NCBI RefSeq assembly: GCF_000712185.1
Contig: NZ_KL544019.1
Span: 198,956-262,955 of the forward strand
Direction: 5' to 3'
DNA: 64,000 bases
From: Mycoplasmopsis opalescens ATCC 27921
GTDB taxonomy: Bacteria > Bacillota_I > Bacilli_A > Mycoplasmatales > Metamycoplasmataceae
Part shown: piece after piece, positions 1 through 8,308 of the stretch
Numbering within the stretch: position 1 is the first letter of the stretch
Layout of the letters: each line of letters begins with the position of its first letter
The notes under the pieces: model-generated
What the model was told of the DNA's origin: nothing
Database searches by the model: none
The model's input: the letters and a program-made list of their open reading frames with translations, nothing else
Position numbers and translations under genes: made by a program

Positions 1-362
1 CGATTTTCAAAAATTCCGGCCTTAATAACTAATAATTTGTTGTTATCAGCGAATTTTTTAGCTAATTTAGCTGAGGCTAATCCATCAGTTGTACTGTAAA
101 GATAAATGTTAGGACCAACTAATTTTTCTGCTAAGTCACTAATATTAGCTTCTTTTAATGCATATTTGAAAATACGATTTTTAAGAACTTTAACTGAAAC
201 ACCAGCGTGTTCAGCTTCACGACGAAGCTTGTTAAGTTCAGCCACAGTTAAACCACGATATTCAGCAACAACTAAGCCTTGTGCATTTTCAAGCATATTA
301 GCAAGCTCAAGAGCTTGTTGTTTTTTAGCCAATTTGAATGATGATTCTTTAGCTTTGTGCAT
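1..362 (-). CDS. rplJ: 50S ribosomal protein L10 (N-terminal part, cut by window start)
   Basis: This is the N-terminal ~120 residues of ribosomal protein L10, which forms the base of the L7/L12 stalk on the large ribosomal subunit. The protein starts MHKAKESSFKLAKKQQ and carries the typical L10 segment QGLVVAEYRGLTVAELNKL followed by VSVKVLKNRIFKYAL. The ATG at 360-362 has a good AAGGAG site just upstream. The 3' end and the expected partner rplL lie outside the window. The upstream region carries an L10-type leader, so autogenous control by L10(L12)4 is likely. Confidence 0.93.
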   Translation of the reverse strand, partial: MHKAKESSFKLAKKQQALELANMLENAQGLVVAEYRGLTVAELNKLRREAEHAGVSVKVLKNRIFKYALKEANISDLAEKLVGPNIYLYSTTDGLASAKLAKKFADNNKLLVIKAGIFEN

Positions 363-363
363 A

Positions 364-486
364 TGTACTCCTTTCTCTTATTGAAACGAAAAACATTCCG
401 TTTCGGAATGCAATACACAAAAAAATGAGCGGATATACACTCGGTAACAAATTAAGCAAATGCAGTTACTGTCTTAATGTATTGCG
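364..486 (-). promoter_or_regulatory. Ribosomal protein L10 leader (autoregulatory 5' UTR)
   Basis: The transcript upstream of rplJ contains AAGACAGTAACTGC, then TTAATTTGTTACCGAG, which matches the layout of the bacterial L10 leader (AGACxGU...UACCGAG), where the L10-L12 complex binds. A hairpin CATTCCG-AAA-CGGAATG follows close to the ribosome binding site. The candidate -10 box TATAAT is at 492-497. The match is by eye; a covariance search for the L10 leader family would settle it. Confidence 0.75.
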
Positions 487-491
487 TATGT

Positions 492-497
492 ATTATA
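492..497 (-). promoter_or_regulatory. Candidate -10 box of the rplJ promoter
   Basis: TATAAT on the minus strand lies just upstream of the L10 leader, at the distance expected for a start near 485. No clear -35 box is needed in mollicutes and none is obvious here. Confidence 0.5.
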
Positions 498-628
498 AAT
501 GAATATTTATTTTTTCTATAATTAAATAATTTTATTTTTGAATTGTTTTAAGATTTAATTTTTATCTTTTAAATTTTACCAATTCATCTACAGTACACGT
601 ATTTAAGTGAAATATAAATATTTTTAAT

Positions 629-656
629 AAAAAAAGTATAGCTAAATTAGCTATAC
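629..656 (-). terminator. Intrinsic terminator after ruvB
   Basis: The stem GTATAGCT/AGCTATAC at 636-656 has a five-base loop and is followed on the minus strand by a run of seven T. It overlaps the ruvB stop codon. It closes the ruvAB unit before the divergent-looking spacer upstream of rplJ. Confidence 0.8.
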
Positions 657-1609
657 AAAAAACATTTATTTTTCGATAAATATTCAACACCTGCTGTAGT
701 TATTTTTCTTCCTCTACTATTCTTGGTAATTAGTTTTAAATGCAGTAATAATGGCTCTATTTCATACAAAATATTTTCTCTATCTATATTTAAAACTCCG
801 GCAATGCTATCTAAACTGGCAAATTTTTCAATAAAAGTATCATTTAATATTTTTAGATATTCTAAATGGTCTCTATTCAGACCTAAATCATATAATTCCA
901 AATGCAAAAACGTCTGTTTTACAGTATTTTTAGTAACAATCTCCTCTTTTTTTTCTATAGCAAAATCGCAAACTCTTTTTAGCAAATGATTAGCAACACG
1001 AGGTGTTGCTTTTGAGTAGCGTGCAATCAGATTTGTAACTCCTGCTTCAACATTTATGTTTAATTTTTCTTCAGAATTTTCTAGAATTTTAACAATATCA
1101 TACTCTTCATAATTGTTTACTCTAGCATGAAAACCAAAGCGATCTTTAAGTGGTTGAGATAATAAATTAAATTTAGTAGTAGCGCCAATTAATGTAAAGG
1201 GTTTGAGTTGCATTCTCATTACTCTTGAATTACCTTCAGGGCCAATGATTATATCTATTTTGTACTCCTCTAATGCAGAGTAAAGCAACTCTTCAACACT
1301 TTTATTAATTGAGTGAATTTCGTCAATAAAGACAATATCACCCTCACTTATGTTTGAAAAAACAGATAAAATATCACTTTTTTTGTCTAATAATACACCT
1401 TGTAAATAGTGAATTTTACTGCCTAATTCATTAGCTATAATTGTTGCTAGAGAGGTTTTTCCAAGCCCTGGTTGTCCATAAAAAAGTATATGATCTAAAG
1501 TTTCACTTCTGTGTCTTGCTCCTAAAATCATTGTTTTTAGGGTTGTAATAAGTCGCTCTTGACCGACAAATTCGGAAAAATTATTGGGTCGTAACTGTTG
1601 TAGGTTCAT
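647..1609 (-). CDS. ruvB: Holliday junction branch migration ATPase RuvB
   Basis: RuvB is the hexameric AAA+ motor that drives Holliday junction branch migration together with RuvA. The 320-residue protein has Walker A GQPGLGKTS at 45-53, Walker B IVFIDEIHS at 92-100, sensor I IGATTK at 141-146, an arginine finger region DRFGF near 156-160, and the sensor II segment TPRVANHLLKRV near 202-213. The C-terminal winged-helix part is present and the length fits the family. The start lies inside the 3' end of ruvA (29 bp overlap), so the two genes are translationally coupled. Confidence 0.96.
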   Translation of the reverse strand: MNLQQLRPNNFSEFVGQERLITTLKTMILGARHRSETLDHILFYGQPGLGKTSLATIIANELGSKIHYLQGVLLDKKSDILSVFSNISEGDIVFIDEIHSINKSVEELLYSALEEYKIDIIIGPEGNSRVMRMQLKPFTLIGATTKFNLLSQPLKDRFGFHARVNNYEEYDIVKILENSEEKLNINVEAGVTNLIARYSKATPRVANHLLKRVCDFAIEKKEEIVTKNTVKQTFLHLELYDLGLNRDHLEYLKILNDTFIEKFASLDSIAGVLNIDRENILYEIEPLLLHLKLITKNSRGRKITTAGVEYLSKNKCFLYS

Positions 1610-2189
1610 TTGGTTGAGACATCAATTTAATCGCTTGCTCTATCATAAGGTCAATATCATCATTAGGTTCGATATTATCTAATGCATTTTCAATCGACAT
1701 TTTTTTAAAACCTAAAACTTTTAAAGTTTCTCTAACTTGATTAAGTTTATAGCTTTTTCCTTTAGACAAATCTGTTTTGCTTATTTTATCACTGATCATT
1801 TTTGCTCATTTATCTTGTAATTCGACAATCACAGTGCGTGCTAATTTTGGATTAAAATATGGAATTTCTATTAATCCCTCTGTGTTTCCTGTTGCAATGT
1901 TCTGTGCTGTTTTCATCCAGCCTGAATTAACTAAATTAAAAGCAACCCTTGGTCCAATACCATTAATGCTAATAAGATCTATGAATAATAATCGTTCTTT
2001 AAAATCTAAAAATGCATATGTAGCTCGATAATAATCATTTTTAATTTCATATAAATATAATCTTAATTTTTCTTTTAAATTAACCCTATCTGGATCTGGC
2101 AAAATTAATGAATATCCAACATTTTGCGCTTCAAAAATAATATTAGAATTGTTTTTATAGGTGATTTCACCAACTCTATACAGTATCAT
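1581..2189 (-). CDS. ruvA: Holliday junction DNA-binding protein RuvA
   Basis: RuvA binds four-way junctions and loads RuvB. The 202-residue product begins MILYRVGEITYKNNSN (OB-fold), has a helix-hairpin-helix segment ISINGIGPRVAFNLVNSG, and a C-terminal helical domain ending EPTTVTTQ. A TGA at 1803-1805 is read as Trp after VELQDK, so a code-11 reading would wrongly split the gene. It overlaps ruvB by 29 bp and the order ruvA-ruvB is the standard one. Confidence 0.93.
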
Positions 2190-2301
2190 TATATCCTTTC
2201 AGGCACCTATTAATATGCCTAAAAAAATTTTAATTAAAACAAAATGCCAAAAATTCTATATTTTTCCTAATTTTTCCGTTTAAAAGTTAATAAAAGAAAT
2301 A

Positions 2302-2323
2302 AAAAAAATCACCTTTGAGGTGA
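2302..2323 (-). terminator. Terminator of the tRNA-Thr/tRNA-Leu unit
   Basis: The stem TCACCT/AGGTGA with a three-base loop lies directly after tRNA-Leu and is followed on the minus strand by eight T. It ends the two-tRNA transcript. Confidence 0.8.
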
Positions 2324-2325
2324 AA

Positions 2326-2409
2326 TGGTGCGCAAGGAGGGACTTGAACCCTCACGCCGTGAAGCACTAGAGCCTAAATCTAGCGTGTCTGCCATTTCAC
2401 CACTTGCGC
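2326..2409 (-). tRNA. tRNA-Leu (anticodon UAG)
   Basis: The 84-nt sequence folds as a class II tRNA: acceptor stem GCGCAAG/CTTGCGC, discriminator A and an encoded CCA end. The anticodon stem CTAGA/TCTAG encloses the loop TTTAGGC, giving UAG. A long variable arm and the T-arm GGGTTCAAGTCCC are visible. It reads CUN leucine codons. tRNA-Thr lies 55 bp upstream in the same transcript. Confidence 0.95.
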
Positions 2410-2464
2410 TTGTGAAAAGGTACATAAGGAATTGCACCTTATTTTATCCAACTTGGATACCATA

Positions 2465-2540
<76 letters not shown>

Positions 2541-2548
2541 GTATGGTT

Positions 2549-2554
2549 ATTATA
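2549..2554 (-). promoter_or_regulatory. Candidate -10 box of the tRNA promoter
   Basis: A perfect TATAAT on the minus strand ends nine bases before the 5' end of mature tRNA-Thr, the usual layout for a stable RNA promoter. Confidence 0.55.
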
Positions 2555-2603
2555 TTACAAAAAATAAATTACAAAATAAAAATATGATTCTTAAACCATA
2601 TTT

Positions 2604-3062
2604 TTATCTCAATCAACTTTTTGTATTAGAGTCATAAATATAACTAGCCTTTTTAGAGGGATTATCACAAAAATCATAAATATGTTTAATAGTAGGAAAG
2701 TCTTTTTGGGCTGTTGCTAGATCTTGTGTTGGTTCACCAGAAATATTAGCGCTGGTTACATACATTGGTCCATTTTTTAGTAAAAAATCACATAATTTTA
2801 CGCAGTTTGGCATTCTAAAACCCTGATCTTTAATTATTATTGAAAACGAACCTGGTCACAATATATTGCATAGTGCAATTATTCCTTCATCAAAATAAGA
2901 AGTAAAATATTTTTTAGCTTGTTCTATGGAGCCGACTAATATAATAATTTTTTTGTGCTTTGGTCTGTTTTTTAAAGCATAGATTAAATCTAAAGTAGTG
3001 TTATTTATTGGCCCACCAATACCTGCTACGGTATCTGTTGAGCATAAAAATAAATTATCCAT
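2604..3062 (-). CDS. tsaC: Threonylcarbamoyl-AMP synthase, short TsaC/YrdC type
   Basis: This 152-residue protein resembles the YrdC domain that makes threonylcarbamoyl-AMP from Thr, bicarbonate and ATP for t6A37 modification of ANN-reading tRNAs. Supporting segments are LFLCSTDTVAGIGG near the N terminus, LKNRPKHKKIIILV, PGSFSIIIKD and MYVTSANISGEPT. It has only the catalytic domain (no Sua5 C-terminal domain) and is shorter than usual. TGA codons at 2853-2855 and 2613-2615 are Trp; the real stop is TAA at 2604-2606. Confidence 0.85.
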
Positions 3063-3080
3063 TTTTATTGTTTTGTTTCC

Positions 3081-3105
3081 AAAAGCACTATACTACAGTG
3101 CTTTT
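3081..3105 (-). terminator. Hairpin with dispersed GTAGTA(C/T)AG motif after the metG unit
   Basis: The stem AAAAGCACT/AGTGCTTTT encloses GTAGTAT. It lies between the end of the small gene at 3120 and the start of tsaC at 3062, so it probably ends the metG transcript. Its flank (GTGCTTTTGGAAACAAAAC) closely matches a second copy near 8262-8281. Confidence 0.55.
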
Positions 3106-3119
3106 AATAATTTGCAAAA

Positions 3120-3422
3120 TTAATTATTTGGTTTTAATCTACTTTTATTTGTATATGTTTTAAAAACCTTTGGATCAGAAATAATGTATTGTTTTACTTG
3201 CTCATAAAAATCTTTATATTCATTTTTATTTGTAAATTGAACATAAGCTTTTTCAGTTGTTCATCTCTCAATGATAGTAAAAATATGTCCCTTAAGATAA
3301 GTATCTATAGATAAATTTAACGGTTCTCTTTCACTCTTATAGACTCACTCTAGCACAAATTTTTCAAAATTATTAACCATTTCTTTATGTACATTAAATT
3401 CTTTTATAACTAAATAAACCAT
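3120..3422 (-). CDS. Small protein, possible antibiotic-biosynthesis-monooxygenase-like fold
   Basis: The 100-residue product begins MVYLVIKEFNVHKEMVNNFEK. It has the pattern of a ferredoxin-like ABM (dimeric alpha-beta barrel) domain: an N-terminal strand, an amphipathic helix, then HIFTIIERWTTEKAYVQF, where the ERW-T-E-AY stretch resembles the family's E-x-W-x-x-x-x-A-x-x-x-H core (the usual His is not obvious). Both internal TGA codons read as Trp. It starts 14 bp after metG with a GGGGGGTGAT ribosome site, so it is co-transcribed with metG. The fold call is weak and the substrate is unknown. Confidence 0.6.
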
Positions 3423-3435
3423 ATCACCCCCCTTA

Positions 3436-4974
3436 TTATTTAATACGCGCTAGAAACATGAACTTTTGCGCTATTTCTTTATTATCAAATTTAGAAAAAT
3501 TGTCAATATCTTCAAAATTAAACTCTTTGATACCTAAAGCTTGCGCAACATCATTGATTTTTCTTGGTAAAGTAATTTTTAATGCACAGCTTACTGCATA
3601 AATTCCATTTAATAAGATGCTTAAAACTTGTTGTAGTCTTTCTAAATTATCAGTTAATTTTCATGGTGTAGTTTCATCAATATATTTATTTAAATGAGAT
3701 GATAATTCAAAAACTAGTTTAAAACCTTTATCTAATTTAAATTGATCCATTTCTTTGAAAAAATCATCTTTAAAAGAATTAATTTTAGCAATAATATCCA
3801 AATCGATTTTTTCACCATTATTACTGTAGTGTAGCCCTTTTGGGAACGAATTGCTAATCATTTTAACAGTTCTAGAAACTAAATTACCATAGTTGTTAAC
3901 CAGCTCAGTATTAGTAAATTCAATAAGTTTTTCTTCACTGAAATTACCATCTTCGCCTAATGAAGTTTGTGCGGCAAAAAATGTTTTAATTAGCTCATCA
4001 CCGTATTTATCAAGTAGATATTGCGGATCAATTGCATTTCCTAATGATTTAGACATTTTACGTCCGTCTTTATCTCTGATTAATCCATGGCTTAATATTT
4101 TATTGGGTAATTTTAAGTCAAGAGCATGTAAAAACATTGGTCAATAAATAAAGTGAAATCTTGAAATTTCTTTACCTAGAAGGTGAACGATTTCATCGCC
4201 ATTAGCGAAAAATTTTTGATAATCTTGTGATGGATTATTAAAATCAAAACCAATATTAGTTACATAATTAAACAATGCATCAAGTCAAACATACATAGTG
4301 TGTTCTGGTTCTTCTTTTGATGGAATGCCTCATTTAACGGTATTTCTGGTAACGCAAAGGTCTTCTAAACCGTCGCTGAAAAAGTTATTTTTCATTTCAT
4401 TTACAACTTTTTCAGGTCAGAACATATCTTTATTACTTGCTTGTAAGTCTAATCATCAAGAAGCAAGCTTACTGGTTTTAAAAAAATAAGCTTCTTCTTT
4501 AGTTAATGTTAACTTATGACCTGAAACAGGGTGAAAATATTCACCATTTTCTTCTTTTGCCTGTGCTTTAGTTAAATATTCTTCATCATTTGTAGAATAC
4601 AAACCTTCATAAAAACCTTTATAAATTCAGCCTCTTCTTAAAAACTCACTAAAGATTTCTTGAACCATTTTTACATGGTGCTTATTAGTTGTTCTCGAAA
4701 AATAATCATAATCGATATTTCATTTTGTCCAAGTTTCCTTGTAAATTTTCACAAATTTATCAACATATTCTTGTTCGCTGATGCCTTCTTCTGCCGCTTT
4801 ATTAGCTATTTTCTGGCCATGCTCATCGCTGCCAGTTAAAAATAAGGTGTCATATCCTCGTGATTTTTTGTAATTTCTAATTACCCAGGCCATAATTGTA
4901 GAATAAATATGTCCAATATGAAGAGGACCTGAAACATAATAAATTGGTGTTGTAATGTAAAATGTTTTTTTCAT
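3436..4974 (-). CDS. metG: Methionyl-tRNA synthetase
   Basis: MetG charges tRNA-Met in the cytoplasm. The 512-residue class I synthetase has the HIGH motif at residues 19-22 (SGPLHIGHIYSTIMAW) and KMSKS at 306-310 (DGRKMSKSLGN). It is the short form without a C-terminal tRNA-binding dimerisation domain, as is usual in mollicutes. Several TGA codons (for example at 4717-4719 and 3661-3663) are Trp. A 9-bp gap separates it from the upstream methyltransferase gene, and the 100-residue gene follows 14 bp downstream. Confidence 0.96.
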
Positions 4975-4983
4975 TTTTCACCT

Positions 4984-5769
4984 CTATTTCACTTTTTTAG
5001 GCTTATATAGTTCTTTAATTTGTGGCAGATAATCATGATTTTTTAAATCATTAGGATCATGCAAAAATAGTGTTGGCATCATGTGTAAACCTCAGCCGGT
5101 TTGGTAGCGACTTTCAATTAAAACTAATTTAGGCTTATCATGAATTCTTGGAGTAATAAATTGCACTCTTTTTGGTTCAAATTTATACTTCCTTAATAAT
5201 TCAAAACAGTCAACCATTCTTTCTACAGGTAAAACAAAGTTTAAATAACCTTTTTGTTCAATAATCGTTGCACAACCTTTAATAATTTGTTTTAAATTTA
5301 ACTTATATTCATGGGTCGCAATGAGCATTTCTTTAGAAATCTTTTGACTAATTTTGCTTTTTTCAACCGGATAAAAAGGAGGGTTGCATACAATAGAATG
5401 ATATCTGGGCTGATTTTCTTTATTTCAGCGCTTATAAAATTTATTGAAGTCCTCGTGAAAAACTGTAATTTGGTCTTGCTTATTATTATCTAAAACATTT
5501 TGTTTTGCAAGATTAGCTGCTCTTTTTTGAATTTCAATAGCATCAATATGCAAATTTTTGTGTCTGTCAGCTATAAAAATCGATAATGCGCCATTATTTG
5601 TTCCAATTTCAAGCATATTTTTTATTCTGCGATTTAAAAATACAAAGTTACCAAGCATAATCGTATCTACAGAATAATTAAACATTGTTTTATCTTGCGT
5701 AATAAAAAGATTGGAATCAAAGCCTAAACTATTTCTAACTAAAAGCCCCTTTTTAGTGTTGTTTATCAT
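4984..5769 (-). CDS. tRNA1(Val) (adenine37-N6)-methyltransferase-like (YfiC/TrmN6 family)
   Basis: The 261-residue protein is a Rossmann methyltransferase. It has SAM motif I MLEIGTNNGALS at about 52-63 and the N6-adenine motif NPPF at 129-132, which is the YfiC/TrmN6 arrangement. The N terminus (QDKTMFNYSVDTIMLGNFV) is also typical of this family. TGA codons at 5425-5427 and 5092-5094 are Trp; the stop is TAG at 4984. It overlaps rnr by 17 bp, so the two are coupled. The exact tRNA target cannot be read from sequence. Confidence 0.82.
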
Positions 5770-7936
5770 ACTTTCCTTTAGGCCTGTTGCTCATTTTTCT
5801 TTTAAGATTTTGATAGTATTGATCGTAATTTTTAGTTAAAACTGCATCAACTTTTCCATTAATTGGATCAGTTTGAGTGATTACTACTGAAACTTTTTCG
5901 CCTAGTCTATAGCGGTTTTTGTTTAATTCGCCCCTTAATTCAGTTAAGTTATCATTTGGAACATATTTATCATCAGTTAAGGTTGAAATGTGAACTAAGG
6001 CATCAGTTTTATTTTCAAATTCAACAAACATACCAAAGGCTGTAATAGATAATATTTGTGCATTGAAACTTTGCCCAATTTTATCACGATAATATTCAGC
6101 AAACATTAAATCGTTTGTATCTCTTTCAAGTTGCATAGCCCTTTGCTCACACTCTGAGTTATCAGCACCATAAATCGGTAATTGTTTAGCAAAGTAATCG
6201 ATTTTTGTTCGGTCATTATAGAAAATAATATCTCTAATTATCCTATGAATAATTAAATCTGGATATCTTCTAATTGGCGAAGTAAAATGGCAATAATCAA
6301 CACTAGCTAATCCGAAGTGGCCAATATTATCCGGAGAGTAAACCGCCTTAGACATTGTTCTTAATAATAATGCTTTTAAAAAGCTATCAAATCTTTGCTC
6401 TTTAATTGCATAAACAACTTTGCTAAAAGATTTTGGATCTACATTATCGCTTGATAAATCAGGAATTTTAATTCCTAGTGTTTTCAACACATCCTTGAAG
6501 TATGTTATTTTTTCATCGTTTGGTTTCTCGTGAATTCTATAAAGAACGGGTAGTTTTTGTCTGGTTAAAAATGTCGCAACTGCTTCATTAGCTCTCACCA
6601 TAAAATCTTCAATCATATTTTCTGAAGGACCAGGTTTTTTGGTTATAACATCTATAACACGGCCATTTTCGTCAAGTATGGCTTTAGGTTCCTCGATTTC
6701 AAAATCAAGATATCCTTCATCATTTTTTACTTTTCTAATAATTACTGAAAGCTCAAAAGCGGCATTTAACATTTTGTTTAATTCTTTATCATCGAAACGT
6801 TTGCCTGCGCTTAAAAATTCATTTACTCTATTGTATGTTAAGCGATATTTTGAAGTAATTATTCCAGGCTTAATTTCGGTTTTAATAGTTTGACCAAAAC
6901 GATTTATTGTCATTATAGCCGCAATCACAAATCTGTCTTCATTTGGGTTTAGCGAACAAATACCATTAGAAAGTTTTTCAGGAAGCATAGGAATAACGGT
7001 ATTAGCTAAGTAAGTGCTAGTTCCACGTTTATAAGCTTCATTATCAATGGCCGAATTTTCTTTAACATAGTAAGAAACATCTGCGATAAAAACCCCTAAT
7101 TCATAGGTGTTTTGATCAATTCTTTTTACGCTAATAGCATCATCAAAATCTTTAGTGTCGTCGCCATCAATTGTAACAATTAGCTCATGACGATAATCGA
7201 TTCTATTTCTCATTCCGACTTCATCAATTGTATCGGGAATTTTATTAGCCTCATTTATCACATTATTTTCAAAACCTTCAGGTGCATTAGCTGTTACTAA
7301 CATTACTTTCAAATAACAAAGCGGATCTGTGATCTGAGTAATTTTTTTGATGATATTAATTTTTAAAAAGTGTTCATTATATTCAACTATTTCGGCTTGC
7401 ACTAAATCGTCGATGCGTGCATCAACTAAAAATTGGTCAATTTTGAAACTAAAACCCTTGTATTTCTTGTGAATTGGTCTAAAACTAAGCGCACTATTTT
7501 TTAATTCTAATACACCAAAAACCTTGCTCATACTTCGTTCAATAATTTTGGTAATGATGCTAAATTTTTTATCTTCTTTAGGATCTGTATAATCGAAAAC
7601 ATCGGCTTCAACTACATCACCGTCAAGAGCACCGTTGAAATTAATTCCAGGTACAAAAAACTTTTCTTTTTCTTCACCTTCTTCGCTCAAAATAAAGCCA
7701 AAGCGCCCTTCGTTGCCATAATTCAGTTTACCTTTAACTGTGCCTATTTTACGAATGGCTGTATAACTTTTATCATTATTATTTTGAATAATTTTTCCGT
7801 CTAGCTGTAAGCTGCCTAAAATTTTAGTTAATTCACGATTTAAAGCAATTGGAATTCTTACTCCGCGAGCAATTTGGATGAAAGTTGAACGTGGATTTTT
7901 AATTATAAATTCTAATAATTTCTCCTGATTTATCAT
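5753..7936 (-). CDS. rnr: Ribonuclease R
   Basis: RNase R is a 3'-5' processive exoribonuclease that degrades structured RNA; in mollicutes it is usually the only such enzyme. The 727-residue protein has N-terminal winged-helix and cold-shock segments, then the RNB domain with the metal-binding stretch TIDGDDTKDFDDAIS and the motifs FTSPIRRYPDLIIHR. An S1 domain (GQSFNAQILSITAFGMFVEF) follows, with a basic tail. It sits directly downstream of secG, the same neighbour order seen in many Firmicutes. Confidence 0.96.
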   Translation of the reverse strand: MINQEKLLEFIIKNPRSTFIQIARGVRIPIALNRELTKILGSLQLDGKIIQNNNDKSYTAIRKIGTVKGKLNYGNEGRFGFILSEEGEEKEKFFVPGINFNGALDGDVVEADVFDYTDPKEDKKFSIITKIIERSMSKVFGVLELKNSALSFRPIHKKYKGFSFKIDQFLVDARIDDLVQAEIVEYNEHFLKINIIKKITQITDPLCYLKVMLVTANAPEGFENNVINEANKIPDTIDEVGMRNRIDYRHELIVTIDGDDTKDFDDAISVKRIDQNTYELGVFIADVSYYVKENSAIDNEAYKRGTSTYLANTVIPMLPEKLSNGICSLNPNEDRFVIAAIMTINRFGQTIKTEIKPGIITSKYRLTYNRVNEFLSAGKRFDDKELNKMLNAAFELSVIIRKVKNDEGYLDFEIEEPKAILDENGRVIDVITKKPGPSENMIEDFMVRANEAVATFLTRQKLPVLYRIHEKPNDEKITYFKDVLKTLGIKIPDLSSDNVDPKSFSKVVYAIKEQRFDSFLKALLLRTMSKAVYSPDNIGHFGLASVDYCHFTSPIRRYPDLIIHRIIRDIIFYNDRTKIDYFAKQLPIYGADNSECEQRAMQLERDTNDLMFAEYYRDKIGQSFNAQILSITAFGMFVEFENKTDALVHISTLTDDKYVPNDNLTELRGELNKNRYRLGEKVSVVITQTDPINGKVDAVLTKNYDQYYQNLKRKMSNRPKGKYDKQH

Positions 7937-7942
7937 AGATTG

Positions 7943-8179
7943 TTACATTAAAATCCTAATGATTAATGCGCCTATCATAAGTAAAATACCGATAGTAAAC
8001 ATAAATCATTTTAAGAATTTTTTAAAGCCCCTTTCTTTCGAATACTTAAATAATTCTAAGTCACCAGAACCTACTAAAGCCCCAGAAAAAGCGTTTGAAT
8101 CTGGCGACATTAAAAGAGAAGCGATAATCACGCAAAGAGCAATAACAACCATAATTATTGTGATAACTAATACAGCCAT
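7943..8179 (-). CDS. secG: Preprotein translocase subunit SecG
   Basis: SecG is the small accessory membrane subunit of the SecYEG channel. The 78-residue protein has an N-terminal membrane helix (VLVITIIMVVIALCVIIASLL), a short loop containing SPDSNAFSGALVGSGD, and a C-terminal helix (FMFTIGILLMIGALIIRILM), with inner basic residues between. This is the two-helix SecG layout, and the gene ends 6 bp before rnr. The small size and one TGA-Trp make it easy to miss. Confidence 0.85.
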
Positions 8180-8240
8180 GGTGCCTCCTAAATACTTTAG
8201 TAATTATATATTAAATTAAGATTTAAATAGCATAATACTT

Positions 8241-8281
8241 TTGTTCCCAAAAATACAGTAGCACAGTGTTTTTGGAAACAA
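8241..8281. terminator. Hairpin with GTAGCACAG motif after the S41 lipoprotein gene
   Basis: TTGTTCCCAAAAA and GTTTTTGGAAACAA form a near-perfect stem around TACAGTAGCACA. It lies in the gap between the end of the minus-strand lipoprotein gene at 8309 and secG. It belongs to the dispersed family described in the findings. Confidence 0.55.
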
Positions 8282-8308
8282 AATAAAAAAACGCAACATC
8301 AGCTTTGA

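Noticed and set aside
1581-2189. Apparent split of ruvA (and of metG, rsgA, secA, clpB and others) into fragments
   Set aside because: Each break is a TGA codon at a position where the family tolerates or expects Trp, and the pieces stay in one frame, so these are code-4 genes and not pseudogenes.
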